DNA from: a bacterium
GTDB taxonomy: Bacteria; Hydrogenedentota; Hydrogenedentia; Hydrogenedentiales; SLHB01
Direction: 5' to 3'
Length of the DNA stretch: 22,749 nucleotides
Assembly (NCBI GenBank): GCA_024231375.1
Contig: JAAEQP010000752.1
Span: 1 to 22,749 of the forward strand
Part shown: in pieces, positions 1-6,409 of the stretch
Numbering within the stretch: the stretch's first letter is position 1
Layout: each line of letters starts with the position of its first letter
The notes under the pieces: generated by a model
What the model saw: the letters and a program-made list of their open reading frames with translations, nothing else
Databases searched by the model: none
Told to the model about the DNA's origin: nothing
Program-made: the position numbers and the translations under genes

Positions 1-89
1 ACCGGCGAAAGGCGGCCGAAGTCCTTGGCATGAGCTATCAGACCCTCCGTCGGCGCATCGAGAAGTATGGGCTGAATCAGCAGGGCTAA
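1..89 (+). CDS. C-terminal end of a Fis-type HTH protein, probably a sigma-54 activator (partial)
   Basis: Only the last 28 codons (from base 3) and the TAA stop at 87-89 are inside the window. They read RRKAAEVLGMSYQTLRRRIE followed by KYGLNQQG, which is the recognition end of a Fis-type helix-turn-helix. The same pattern, RRKAAKLLQVSYSSLLRRID, closes the sigma-54 activator at 1646-2704. From the family this helix binds upstream activator sites. The AAA+ part lies outside the window, so calling it a sigma-54 activator is inference from that resemblance. It sits directly upstream of a sigma-54-type promoter, so it is a natural candidate regulator for the PEP-CTERM gene that follows. It could also be a response regulator of the PrsR/NtrC type, which cannot be told from this fragment. 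Confidence 0.8.
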   Translation, partial: RRKAAEVLGMSYQTLRRRIEKYGLNQQG

Positions 90-123
90 CCGGCATCGGC
101 ACCCGTTCTCGTTCACTTGTGTG

Positions 124-146
124 GTCAGATATTGTTCAGTTCTGAC
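124..146. promoter_or_regulatory. Inverted repeat, candidate upstream activator site
   Basis: GTCAGA at 124-129 is answered by TCTGAC at 141-146 with an 11-base spacer. A related half, TGTTCA at 133-138, is answered by TGAACA at 215-220. Their position, about 30 to 120 bases upstream of the sigma-54 promoter, is where enhancer-binding proteins usually bind. That one of the flanking Fis-type activators binds here is inference. Confidence 0.35.
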
Positions 147-245
147 GAATCACGGCCTGTTTCCACGTGGAGTTGATCACTTCTTGGACTTCAGAATCCG
201 CCGTAAGTAACTGATGAACAGTGATTTGGGGCAGATATACGGGAC

Positions 246-262
246 TTGGCACATAACATGCA
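246..262 (+). promoter_or_regulatory. Sigma-54 (-24/-12) promoter
   Basis: The 17 bases TTGGCACATAACATGCA match the YTGGCACGNNNNTTGCW consensus except at two positions. The invariant GG (248-249) and GC (260-261) are separated by exactly 10 bases, as required. Transcription would begin near 273 and run into the PEP-CTERM gene at 404. PEP-CTERM genes controlled by RpoN and a PrsK/PrsR-type system are known from floc-forming bacteria, and Fis-type activators are encoded on both sides here. Confidence 0.75.
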
Positions 263-274
263 GTATAGATGGCA

Positions 275-294
275 GCGCGATTGAATGGTCGCGC
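275..294 (+). other. 5' UTR hairpin
   Basis: GCGCGA at 275-280 pairs with TCGCGC at 289-294 around an 8-base loop. It begins within a few bases of the transcription start predicted from the sigma-54 promoter, so it would form a 5'-terminal stem on the mRNA. A role in transcript stability is possible but unproven. Confidence 0.3.
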
Positions 295-403
295 GGGCGG
301 CTGGTGCGGCCGCACACAATTTAACGTGGTGGAAAAGGGGCCTGGGGCTTAGGCTGGTTCACCATGGCAGGGATGAAGAGACCCTATTTGGAGGAGATGT
401 AGC

Positions 404-1147
404 ATGAAGCTGCGGATGACAGCATTTACACTGCTTGCAGCGGTTCTAGTGGCCGTTCCGGCGTCTGCGAGTTTGACCACGCCGGACGAAGTTACTGTGG
501 GCGCTGGTGAGCTTTACCTGTGGCAGATCTTCAACGAGTTGTACGGCACGAGCTACGCTGCAGGCCCGGGTTTGACCCCAATGGCCGACTTTGTTGCCGA
601 CTGGGGCCTGGACATCGAAGTGTGGACACCGGTTGGCGAGCAGCAGTTCGAGTTGGAAGCTGCCTGGATGAACGCCTACTTCACCCAGGACCTCGGCTTC
701 TACACGCCGGGCGACCCCGGAAGTATCGATTTCAGCGTGATGGCTCCCGTCACGAACGCCTATGCGGGGCTGGGCGATCTTCGCGGTCTTGGGTTGACGG
801 GTTCGTTTACGACCTCCAATCCTTTCGGTATCGCGGACTTGGCCACGGACCCGAGCCCGGGTTCGACTTTCGAGTTGACGTGGTTCTCCGAGGACGCACT
901 CAACGACCCGCCCCCCGTGTACGGTTGGAACGACGATGATCCTCACATCATCTTCTTCCGCACGCCCATCGAAGGGACCTACATGGTGGCCGTGGAAGAC
1001 CTGCCCCTTGAGCACGAGTTGAGTCACCGGGACTACAACGATTTCGTCTTCGAGTTCCGTACGGTCGTTCCGGAACCGGCCTCCGTGACGGTGTTGGCCC
1101 TTGGCCTTGCTGGTCTGGCAGTACGTCGTATGCGGCGGCGCAGGTAA
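404..1147 (+). CDS. PEP-CTERM sorting-domain protein with DUF4114-like region
   Basis: A secreted protein of 247 residues. The N terminus is a signal peptide (basic MKLR, hydrophobic core 6-20, likely cleavage after ASA near residue 22). The C terminus has the full tripartite sorting signal: VPEPAS at 222-227, a hydrophobic stretch 228-240 and the basic tail RRMRRRR at 241-247. Between them, about 145-220 resembles DUF4114, with an acidic NDDDP at 176-180, VAVEDL and then SHRDYNDFVFEF at 207-218. By family knowledge the exosortase cuts at the PEP motif and the product goes to the surface or matrix. The ATG is supported by GGAGGA 8 bases upstream. The gene has its own sigma-54-type promoter and terminator, so it is a separate unit from the EPS operon. 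It is the only PEP-CTERM substrate in the window and the presumed client of the exosortase at 10444-12021. Confidence 0.93.
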   Translation: MKLRMTAFTLLAAVLVAVPASASLTTPDEVTVGAGELYLWQIFNELYGTSYAAGPGLTPMADFVADWGLDIEVWTPVGEQQFELEAAWMNAYFTQDLGFYTPGDPGSIDFSVMAPVTNAYAGLGDLRGLGLTGSFTTSNPFGIADLATDPSPGSTFELTWFSEDALNDPPPVYGWNDDDPHIIFFRTPIEGTYMVAVEDLPLEHELSHRDYNDFVFEFRTVVPEPASVTVLALGLAGLAVRRMRRRR

Positions 1148-1177
1148 CGGCGCAAGTACACAACAATCGATCCATCC

Positions 1178-1214
1178 AGCGGGCGCTTGAGCTTCTCAAG
1201 CGCCCGCTGCTTTT
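1178..1214 (+). terminator. Intrinsic terminator after the PEP-CTERM gene
   Basis: A perfect 14-base stem (1178-1191 with 1195-1208), G+C rich and with a 3-base CTT loop, is followed by GCTTTT. It starts 30 bases after the stop codon at 1147. The U-tract is short, but the stem is very stable. Confidence 0.85.
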
Positions 1215-1291
1215 GTGCCCACTAGTCCCTTGGTTGACAGGGGCATAGGGAAGGGGGCGCCGCGAATAAAGCCCCTTGGGTCTGTGTTCTT

Positions 1292-1308
1292 ACAATGAGC
1301 AACATTGT
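1292..1308. promoter_or_regulatory. Inverted repeat ACAATG-N5-CATTGT, possible operator
   Basis: ACAATG at 1292-1297 and CATTGT at 1303-1308 are perfect inverted arms around AGCAA. The outer ACAAT/ATTGT halves recur in the palindrome at 1491-1502, with a different spacing. Not followed by a T-run, so not a typical terminator. Confidence 0.35.
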
Positions 1309-1466
1309 GTCACGGTCGGGTAACTGGCAGGCGGGCGCCTAGGCTGATAGGTTCTGCGTGGCGCCCCATCGGGGAGGGCTTGGTAGAGGCGGCGGGAGAG
1401 CGGGGCGGGGAGCATCACTGGATTCGGATGGTTCGCCGACCACAGACCACAAGGGTGTGTTTTCCA

Positions 1467-1495
1467 TTGCAATACCAGGGCATGTCCTATACAAT
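1467..1495 (+). promoter_or_regulatory. Sigma-70-like promoter for the activator/EPS operon
   Basis: TTGCAA at 1467-1472 and TACAAT at 1490-1495 are separated by the optimal 17 bases. Transcription would start near 1502. It is the best housekeeping-type promoter found between the terminator at 1178-1214 and the activator gene, and with no terminator visible after 2704 it may drive the whole run of EPS genes. Confidence 0.5.
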
Positions 1496-1502
1496 ATATT
1501 GT
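1491..1502. promoter_or_regulatory. 12-base palindrome overlapping the -10 region
   Basis: ACAATATATTGT is a perfect palindrome covering most of the -10 element and reaching the expected start point. A repressor bound here would block the promoter at 1467-1495. The binder is unknown. Confidence 0.4.
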
Positions 1503-1645
1503 GGGTTAAGGGGATCGGTACGGATTCGTGGTGGTGGCGGCGGGAAGACGCCCCAATATCCATGCCCTTTGCATGGCGGGGCGACTTGGATGCAGGCCGT
1601 CCAAGCGCGAGTATCGTTGGTCCAGACAATGGGGGATTCGGACGC

Positions 1646-2704
1646 GTGACGCGAGTCAGTTCATTACGCGCGCTGCCGGAAGACATGGTCCAGGCGCCTC
1701 TCCACGAGGAGTTTCTGGGCGTGTCTGCTGCTGTCGACCGGATCCGAGAGACCGTGGCCCGGCTGGCCGGCGCCGATCTGACGGTGCTGATCACGGGCGA
1801 AAGCGGCACCGGCAAGGATATCGTGGCCCGTCTTCTCCACAAACAATCGCCCCGGTACGGCAAACCCTTCATCAAGGTCAACTGCCCCGCCATTCCCGAA
1901 ACGATTATCGAGAGCGAACTGTTCGGATATGAACGGGGCGCCTTCACCGGAGCCCAGGCCTCCAAGCCCGGCCGGTTCGAACTCGCCAATCAGGGAACCA
2001 TTTTCCTCGACGAGATCGCCGAGATGCCGCTTCATGTCCAGGGCAAGCTGCTTCAGGTGTTCGACGGCGAAGACGTGATGCGAATCGGCGGCACCCAATC
2101 CATCCAGACCGATGTCCGGCTGCTGGCCGCCACCAACGTGGTGCTGGAGGACGCCGTGCAGGAGGGCCGTCTCCGGGAGGATATCTACTTCCGCCTCAAC
2201 GAGATGGTCGTTCATCTTCCGGCTCTTCGCGAGCGCCCGGAGGACATTCCCGTTCTCGGCGAGCACTTCAACTACAATTTCTGCCAGCGGTTCGACAAGG
2301 ACTACGCCCCCCTGCCCGAGGATACGCTGGAGGCCATGTGCGCCCAGGAATGGCGCGGTAATGTGCGCGAGCTGGCGGCACGTGTCAAGAAGTATGTTGC
2401 TACGGGCAGTCAGGAGGCGTTGCTTGAGGAGGAAGACGAGGGGCATCGTCGTCGAGAGCCCTCCGAAGGCGCGGAGGAGCCGGGTGGCCCGGTTCCAGAG
2501 CCGCCGGAGCCGGAACGCACCTTCGTCCCCCTGAAAGAGGCGGCTCGCAGGGCCGTGGAATCGACGGAACGCAGTCTCATCGAGGAGGCGTTGCGTCATA
2601 CGCTGTGGAACCGACGGAAAGCCGCGAAGTTGCTGCAGGTCAGCTACAGTTCGCTGCTCCGCCGGATTGATGCATATGGGATCGGGAAACCGAAGCCGGA
2701 GTAG
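1646..2704 (+). CDS. Sigma-54-dependent activator, AAA+ and Fis domains only
   Basis: A bacterial enhancer-binding protein that would use ATP hydrolysis to open sigma-54 promoters. Numbering from the chosen GTG at 1646 (352 residues): Walker A GESGTGKD 51-58, the sigma-54 contact loop GAFTGA 98-103, Walker B GTIFLDE 117-123, arginine-finger region REDIYFRLN 177-185, sensor II WRGNVRELA 236-244, a Pro/Glu-rich linker about 262-292, and a Fis-type HTH 310-345. No receiver, PAS, GAF or FHA domain is present, as in PspF-like activators. The frame is open back to 1358, but that stretch looks non-coding and contains a promoter; GTG 1646 has GGGGGA 9 bases upstream. ATG 1562 and ATG 1685 are alternatives. 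It is followed 6 bases later by the export gene, so it is co-transcribed with the EPS operon, and it may act on the sigma-54 promoter at 246-262. Confidence 0.9.
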   Translation: MTRVSSLRALPEDMVQAPLHEEFLGVSAAVDRIRETVARLAGADLTVLITGESGTGKDIVARLLHKQSPRYGKPFIKVNCPAIPETIIESELFGYERGAFTGAQASKPGRFELANQGTIFLDEIAEMPLHVQGKLLQVFDGEDVMRIGGTQSIQTDVRLLAATNVVLEDAVQEGRLREDIYFRLNEMVVHLPALRERPEDIPVLGEHFNYNFCQRFDKDYAPLPEDTLEAMCAQEWRGNVRELAARVKKYVATGSQEALLEEEDEGHRRREPSEGAEEPGGPVPEPPEPERTFVPLKEAARRAVESTERSLIEEALRHTLWNRRKAAKLLQVSYSSLLRRIDAYGIGKPKPE

Positions 2705-2710
2705 GGTCAC

Positions 2711-3925
2711 GTGAAGGATCACACACAACTTGGTGTCCGGTTGGCAGTGGCGATAATCGCGGTTGCGGCGCTCAGCTCGGGCTGTCAGACCGTGCTGAAC
2801 GCTGTCAACCCCGTAGAGCAACGGGCCACGGTGCCGACCGCCGAACTTCTTGGTGAAGAGGCCGCGGTGGCGCAGGAGGCGCGTGTGGCCAAGTCGTCCG
2901 CCACGGATCCCGGCGATGTGCCGTACGCGATCGGGCCGGGCGACATGCTCGAGTTCCGCTCGTTCGACGACCCCACGCTCAACCAGGAAGTCCAAGTCCG
3001 TTTCGACGGGACCGTGTCGCTTCCCTTGGTGCCAGACGTGCGTGTGGCAGGCAAGACGCGGGACGAGGCGCTCGGGGAGATCGAAGCCGCCTACACGGAC
3101 GTGTTCAAGGAGCCCCAGATCGCGTTGACGGTGCGCGCCACGGAGAGTAAGACGTTCTACGTCCTGGGCGACGTCATGCAGCCGAGCGAGTATCCCTATC
3201 GGCGGACGACCACGGTCCTGCAAGCCATCAACGTCGCGGGCGGACAACGGTTCAGCGGGCAGGGCGACCAGGACCTCCTGTCGCAGCAGGGCACGCTCAC
3301 CAAGGCGTTCGTCATCCGGGGTTGCGGAGAGGACCGCGAGATTGTCGAATGCGATCTGCGCGGGCTCACGGAACCGGGCGCGCACCCGTCCGATACGCCG
3401 GTCTTCCCCGGTGACTTTGTCTATGTGCCGGAAGGTGTGAACCTGGTCTACGTCCTGGGTGAGGTCCGGCAACCCAGCGTGTTTCAGTTGGCCGAAGGCC
3501 AGACCCTTACGCAGTTGCTGGCCCGCGCGGGAAGCCCCACTGCGTCGACCGCCCGGATGCGTCATGTGGTGCTGATTCGCCCCAAGGATGCCCAGAACGC
3601 GGACGTGATGGTGATCAACCTGCGAAAGGTCCTCCGGAGCGGTCACGACACCACGCTCCGGGCGGGCGACATTGTCTACGTGCCCCGGCGGCCGCTCGTG
3701 CGGATCGAAGAGTTCGTGAACCGGTTCACCGGCTCCATATCGCCGCTGCTGAGCCTGTATTCGCAGGCGTGGGAAACGAAGTACACGAAGAAGCGCCTGG
3801 AGGTCCTGTACGATGTCGATGAACCGGGCGACATGGTGAACACGCTCCAGAACATCGAGGCCTACGGACAGATCCTTCAGGGATACACGACGAGCCTTCC
3901 CCAGCCGCCCCCTCTGATCGAGTAG
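2711..3925 (+). CDS. Wza-type polysaccharide export outer-membrane lipoprotein
   Basis: A 404-residue outer-membrane export protein of the Wza/OPX family, which forms the exit channel for capsule or EPS. The GTG start at 2711 is preceded by GGAG at 2698-2701, inside the activator gene. Residues 8-24 are a lipoprotein signal with lipobox LSSGC (lipidated Cys25; Gln at +2 does not signal inner-membrane retention). The Poly_export domain spans about 70-142, including YAIGPGDMLEF at 72-82. Two SLBB-type ring domains follow: FYVLGDVMQPSEYPY near 149-163 and VYVLGEVRQPSVFQL near 246-260, the latter running to IVYVPRRP near 321-328. A C-terminal segment around 329-362 could supply the amphipathic helix that crosses the outer membrane in Wza. 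It lies just before its usual partner, the Wzc-like gene. Confidence 0.93.
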   Translation: MKDHTQLGVRLAVAIIAVAALSSGCQTVLNAVNPVEQRATVPTAELLGEEAAVAQEARVAKSSATDPGDVPYAIGPGDMLEFRSFDDPTLNQEVQVRFDGTVSLPLVPDVRVAGKTRDEALGEIEAAYTDVFKEPQIALTVRATESKTFYVLGDVMQPSEYPYRRTTTVLQAINVAGGQRFSGQGDQDLLSQQGTLTKAFVIRGCGEDREIVECDLRGLTEPGAHPSDTPVFPGDFVYVPEGVNLVYVLGEVRQPSVFQLAEGQTLTQLLARAGSPTASTARMRHVVLIRPKDAQNADVMVINLRKVLRSGHDTTLRAGDIVYVPRRPLVRIEEFVNRFTGSISPLLSLYSQAWETKYTKKRLEVLYDVDEPGDMVNTLQNIEAYGQILQGYTTSLPQPPPLIE

Positions 3926-3938
3926 GAGGACGGTTGGC

Positions 3939-3986
3939 GTGTGTAAGCTACGAATGTGGCGTGCGGACCAGAGGAATCAGTCATGA
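3939..3986 (+). other. Possible 15-codon leader ORF coupled to the Wzc-like gene
   Basis: A GTG at 3939 preceded by AGGAGG (9 bases away) opens a 15-residue frame whose TGA (3984-3986) overlaps the ATG at 3983 in the form ATGA. This would be translational coupling by a tiny leader. The AGGAGG is otherwise unused, but chance is quite possible. Confidence 0.25.
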
Positions 3987-6319
3987 CATCGGAATTCTCA
4001 ACAGAATTGGCGGCTGCGTTCGGACCGGAGACCGGACCGTCTCGTCCGGAAGGCCGAAAGCTTGACATCAAGCGGCTGCTCCGGATGCGCGGTCTCCTCA
4101 TGGTGGGGGTGTTCCTGACCTCGGCGATTCCGGTCTGCTTGGCGGCCTGGTTCCTCATTCCGCTGAAGTACGAGGCGTGGGCGAATATCCAGTTCCTCCA
4201 GAAGCGGCCCGAAGTGCTTGGCTTGGGCGACGAGGATTACCGCAGGAACTACGAGCAGTGGGTCCAGACGCAGGTGAGCTTGATGGGCGGAAACACCATT
4301 CAGACACGGGTGTTGGACCTCCCTGCGGTGCGGAGTCTTCCGGTCCTCGCCGACACTAGAGATCCCCTCCTCAAGCTGAAGAGCATGATCCAGGCGCGGC
4401 TGAATCCGGGCACGGAGTTGGCAACCATCTCGGTGCGCGCCAGGGACCGCGACGTGGCCCTTCTTATCGTCGATGAGACTGTCGCGAAGTACATGAACTA
4501 TGCGCTCGGGCTGACTACGAGCCAAGATGCGGACATCGTGTCGACCCTGTTGAGCGAGGAGAAACAGGTGGAGCAGGAGTTGGCAACCCTGCGCGACCGC
4601 ATCAGCCAGCGGAAGCGGTTGACGGGCGTGGCGTTGCTGGCCGACAAGGAGGCCATCTCGGCCGAAACGCAGACGTACCATGAGAACCTTGCCCTGGCCA
4701 AGACGGACTTGTTCGGGATGACGACGGATGTGGAGCAGTCGGAGGAGGTTATTGCCAATCTGACTGCACTCAAAGCCCAGTTCAAGGAAACTCCGGACGA
4801 ACCCATCTATGAATACGGGATCGAGACGACCGTCACCAGCGACCGGTCGGTCGGCGTCAACAAGGACGCGCTCGCGGCCCAGGAGGTGGAACTCGCGCAA
4901 CTCGAGGACGTCTACCAGCCAGGCGCCAAGCAGTTGAAGGTGGCGGTGCAGGCGCGGGACACGGCGGAGAAGAGCCTCGCCGACGCGAAGCGGAAGGCCC
5001 GGGAAGAGGCGCTGGAGTCGCTGATCGAGACCTATCGGATGCAACTGGACACGGCCTCCCGGCAGTTGGAAAGTGCCCAAGCCCGGGTGACGGAGTTCGA
5101 GTCGAAGCTGAGCGAGGGCGAGGCGCGGGCCATGGAATTGTCGGAGGCCTTGGCCGACGTCGAACTGATGGAGAAGGACGCGGAGGGCCTTGAAGCGCGG
5201 CTCGGGCGCATTCGCACGCGTCTCCGGGACAAGAGCGTGGAGAGCAACGCGCCCGCCAACATCCAGATCGCATCCACGGCTCAGGCCGGCGAAGCGCCCG
5301 ACTACGGCCCGCGCCAGCAGTCGATGGTGCTTGCGGTGGCGGCATGCATGTGCCTCGCGGTGGGCCTGGGGATCGCGCGTGAGTTGACGGACCAGCAGGT
5401 GCGTACGCCCCAGGATGTGGCGCTTGCCACGAACCTTCCCATCCTGGCCGTGATCCCCGACGCCAAGCTTGATCGGCTGCCCGTGAAGAAGGATGGCCTT
5501 CTGGTGGCCGCGGACCATCCCGACAGTACCACGGCGGACGAATACCGGCGTATCATCACGCGCGTCATCTATCCTCCTGAAGGGTCCGCCGAACTCAACA
5601 CATGCCTTGTGACCGGTCCGTCCCGCGCGGACGGGAAGACCTCCGTCGCCTGCAATCTGGCGATCGCCCTGGCACAGGCCAGTCGGCGCGTGCTGCTTGT
5701 GGACGTGGGAGCGCGGCGCGCGGACGTGGAGCGCTTGTTCGGCTACGCGCGCGGCCCGGGGCTGAGCGAAGCTTTATCGGGAACGGCGGACTCCTCGCAT
5801 GTGGTTCGCGAGACGCGCTACCCGGACCTGCATATCGTGGGACCGGGCATGAGTACGGGGAGCCTCGCCGGGCGGCTGGCATCGCGCGACGCTATCGAGT
5901 TTTTCGAGAAGGCCGAAGAGGCCTACGATCATGTCATCATCGACACGCCGCCGGCCCTGCTCATGGCGGACGCCAAGCTGCTGGCCCCCGTGGTAGACGG
6001 TGTCGTTTTGGTGGTTGGCTCGCAGGTGTCCAGCCTGGGCATGGTGCGACGGTGCTGCAACGAATTTCGGCAGATTGGCGCGAACCTGATCGGCGTCGTG
6101 TTGAATTCGGTCAAGCTGACGCCGGGCGGGTACATGCGTGAGAACCTCGACCAATTCTACGCCTACAGCCAGGACGATGGCGGCGGTGCCCCGGCCGAGT
6201 GGTCCGTGGAACCACCGCAAGCCCCGACCCGTCCCGTGGACGATGAGGACGCCGAGGATGCTCCGTCGATCATTCTGGTGGAGGACGGCGAGCCGGATGA
6301 CGGCTCGGAAGACCGGTAA
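3983..6319 (+). CDS. Wzc-like chain-length protein fused to a degenerate BY-kinase domain
   Basis: A 778-residue inner-membrane co-polymerase controlling length and export of the polymer. ATG 3983 is chosen because AGAGGA lies 7 bases upstream; an in-frame GTG at 3956 has no close site. TM1 is about 38-60, followed by a Wzz-like periplasmic segment, long coiled coils about 183-270 and 295-415, TM2 about 446-465, then the cytoplasmic P-loop domain: Walker A GPSRADGKTS 545-554, Walker A' VDVGARRAD 573-581, Walker B VIIDTPP 651-657. The usual Walker A' pattern is DxDxR; here it is DVGAR, so the second Asp is missing. The usual C-terminal tyrosine cluster is also absent: after Tyr728 the last 50 residues contain no Tyr but 17 Asp/Glu. 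Autokinase activity is therefore doubtful, while the ATPase fold looks intact. It lies between the Wza and WecG homologues. Confidence 0.92.
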   Translation: MTSEFSTELAAAFGPETGPSRPEGRKLDIKRLLRMRGLLMVGVFLTSAIPVCLAAWFLIPLKYEAWANIQFLQKRPEVLGLGDEDYRRNYEQWVQTQVSLMGGNTIQTRVLDLPAVRSLPVLADTRDPLLKLKSMIQARLNPGTELATISVRARDRDVALLIVDETVAKYMNYALGLTTSQDADIVSTLLSEEKQVEQELATLRDRISQRKRLTGVALLADKEAISAETQTYHENLALAKTDLFGMTTDVEQSEEVIANLTALKAQFKETPDEPIYEYGIETTVTSDRSVGVNKDALAAQEVELAQLEDVYQPGAKQLKVAVQARDTAEKSLADAKRKAREEALESLIETYRMQLDTASRQLESAQARVTEFESKLSEGEARAMELSEALADVELMEKDAEGLEARLGRIRTRLRDKSVESNAPANIQIASTAQAGEAPDYGPRQQSMVLAVAACMCLAVGLGIARELTDQQVRTPQDVALATNLPILAVIPDAKLDRLPVKKDGLLVAADHPDSTTADEYRRIITRVIYPPEGSAELNTCLVTGPSRADGKTSVACNLAIALAQASRRVLLVDVGARRADVERLFGYARGPGLSEALSGTADSSHVVRETRYPDLHIVGPGMSTGSLAGRLASRDAIEFFEKAEEAYDHVIIDTPPALLMADAKLLAPVVDGVVLVVGSQVSSLGMVRRCCNEFRQIGANLIGVVLNSVKLTPGGYMRENLDQFYAYSQDDGGGAPAEWSVEPPQAPTRPVDDEDAEDAPSIILVEDGEPDDGSEDR

Positions 6320-6367
6320 TGGACCGCACCGGGACGCGCCGCGCGACAGTGCGTTGCGTCCTCTGAC

Positions 6368-6387
6368 GGACGGGTCTTGGCCCGTCC
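6368..6387 (+). other. Intergenic hairpin before the WecG-type gene
   Basis: GGACGGG at 6368-6374 pairs with CCCGTCC at 6381-6387 around TCTTGG. No T-run follows, so it is not a normal terminator. It lies in the 90-base gap between the Wzc-like gene and the glycosyltransferase and could be an mRNA processing or stability element. Confidence 0.35.
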
Positions 6388-6409
6388 CAGCCCAACCCGG
6401 GACTGAGTG

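Larger units (their letters stand above)
90..403 (+). other. Non-coding regulatory region upstream of the PEP-CTERM gene
   Basis: There is no convincing gene in these 314 bases. The stretch holds a sigma-54-type promoter at 246-262, inverted repeats upstream of it that could bind an activator, a hairpin at 275-294 just after the expected start of transcription, a 12-base palindrome GTGCGGCCGCAC at 304-315, and a strong ribosome binding site GGAGGA at 390-395 placed 8 bases before the ATG at 404. The predicted 5' UTR is about 130 bases. I see no clear terminator for the gene ending at 89. Confidence 0.7.
1215..1645 (+). other. Non-coding regulatory region upstream of the sigma-54 activator gene
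   Basis: This stretch stays open in the frame of the downstream activator as far back as 1358, but the translation before about 1560 is low-complexity (Gly/Arg-rich, then SWWWRRED) and matches no activator N terminus. A sigma-70-like promoter lies inside it at 1467-1495, which would place the early start codons upstream of transcription. It also holds two inverted repeats with ACAAT/ATTGT ends, at 1292-1308 and 1491-1502. I therefore read it as mostly leader DNA. Confidence 0.6.

Noticed and set aside
90..403. Riboswitch in the PEP-CTERM leader, or c-di-GMP (GEMM) element at 1148-1645
   Set aside because: The conserved core sequences of these elements are not present; only simple hairpins and palindromes are seen.
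404..1147. The antisense and +2 frames of 193 and 139 codons within the PEP-CTERM gene
   Set aside because: No ribosome sites or domains; the real frame has a signal peptide, a DUF4114-like motif and the PEP-CTERM tail.
1234..1262. TTGACA at 1234-1239 as a -35 element
   Set aside because: No -10-like sequence at 16 to 18 bases; the expected place is GGGGCGC-rich.
1327..1345. TGGCAG...GC as a second sigma-54 promoter
   Set aside because: The GG to GC spacing is one base short and the match to the -12 element is poor.
1664..3646. 660-codon open frame on the minus strand
   Set aside because: Antisense to the sigma-54 activator and Wza genes, with no recognisable motif or ribosome site.
3998..5518. 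506-codon open frame on the minus strand
   Set aside because: Antisense to the Wzc-like gene; His/Leu/Arg-rich composition typical of a reverse-frame shadow.
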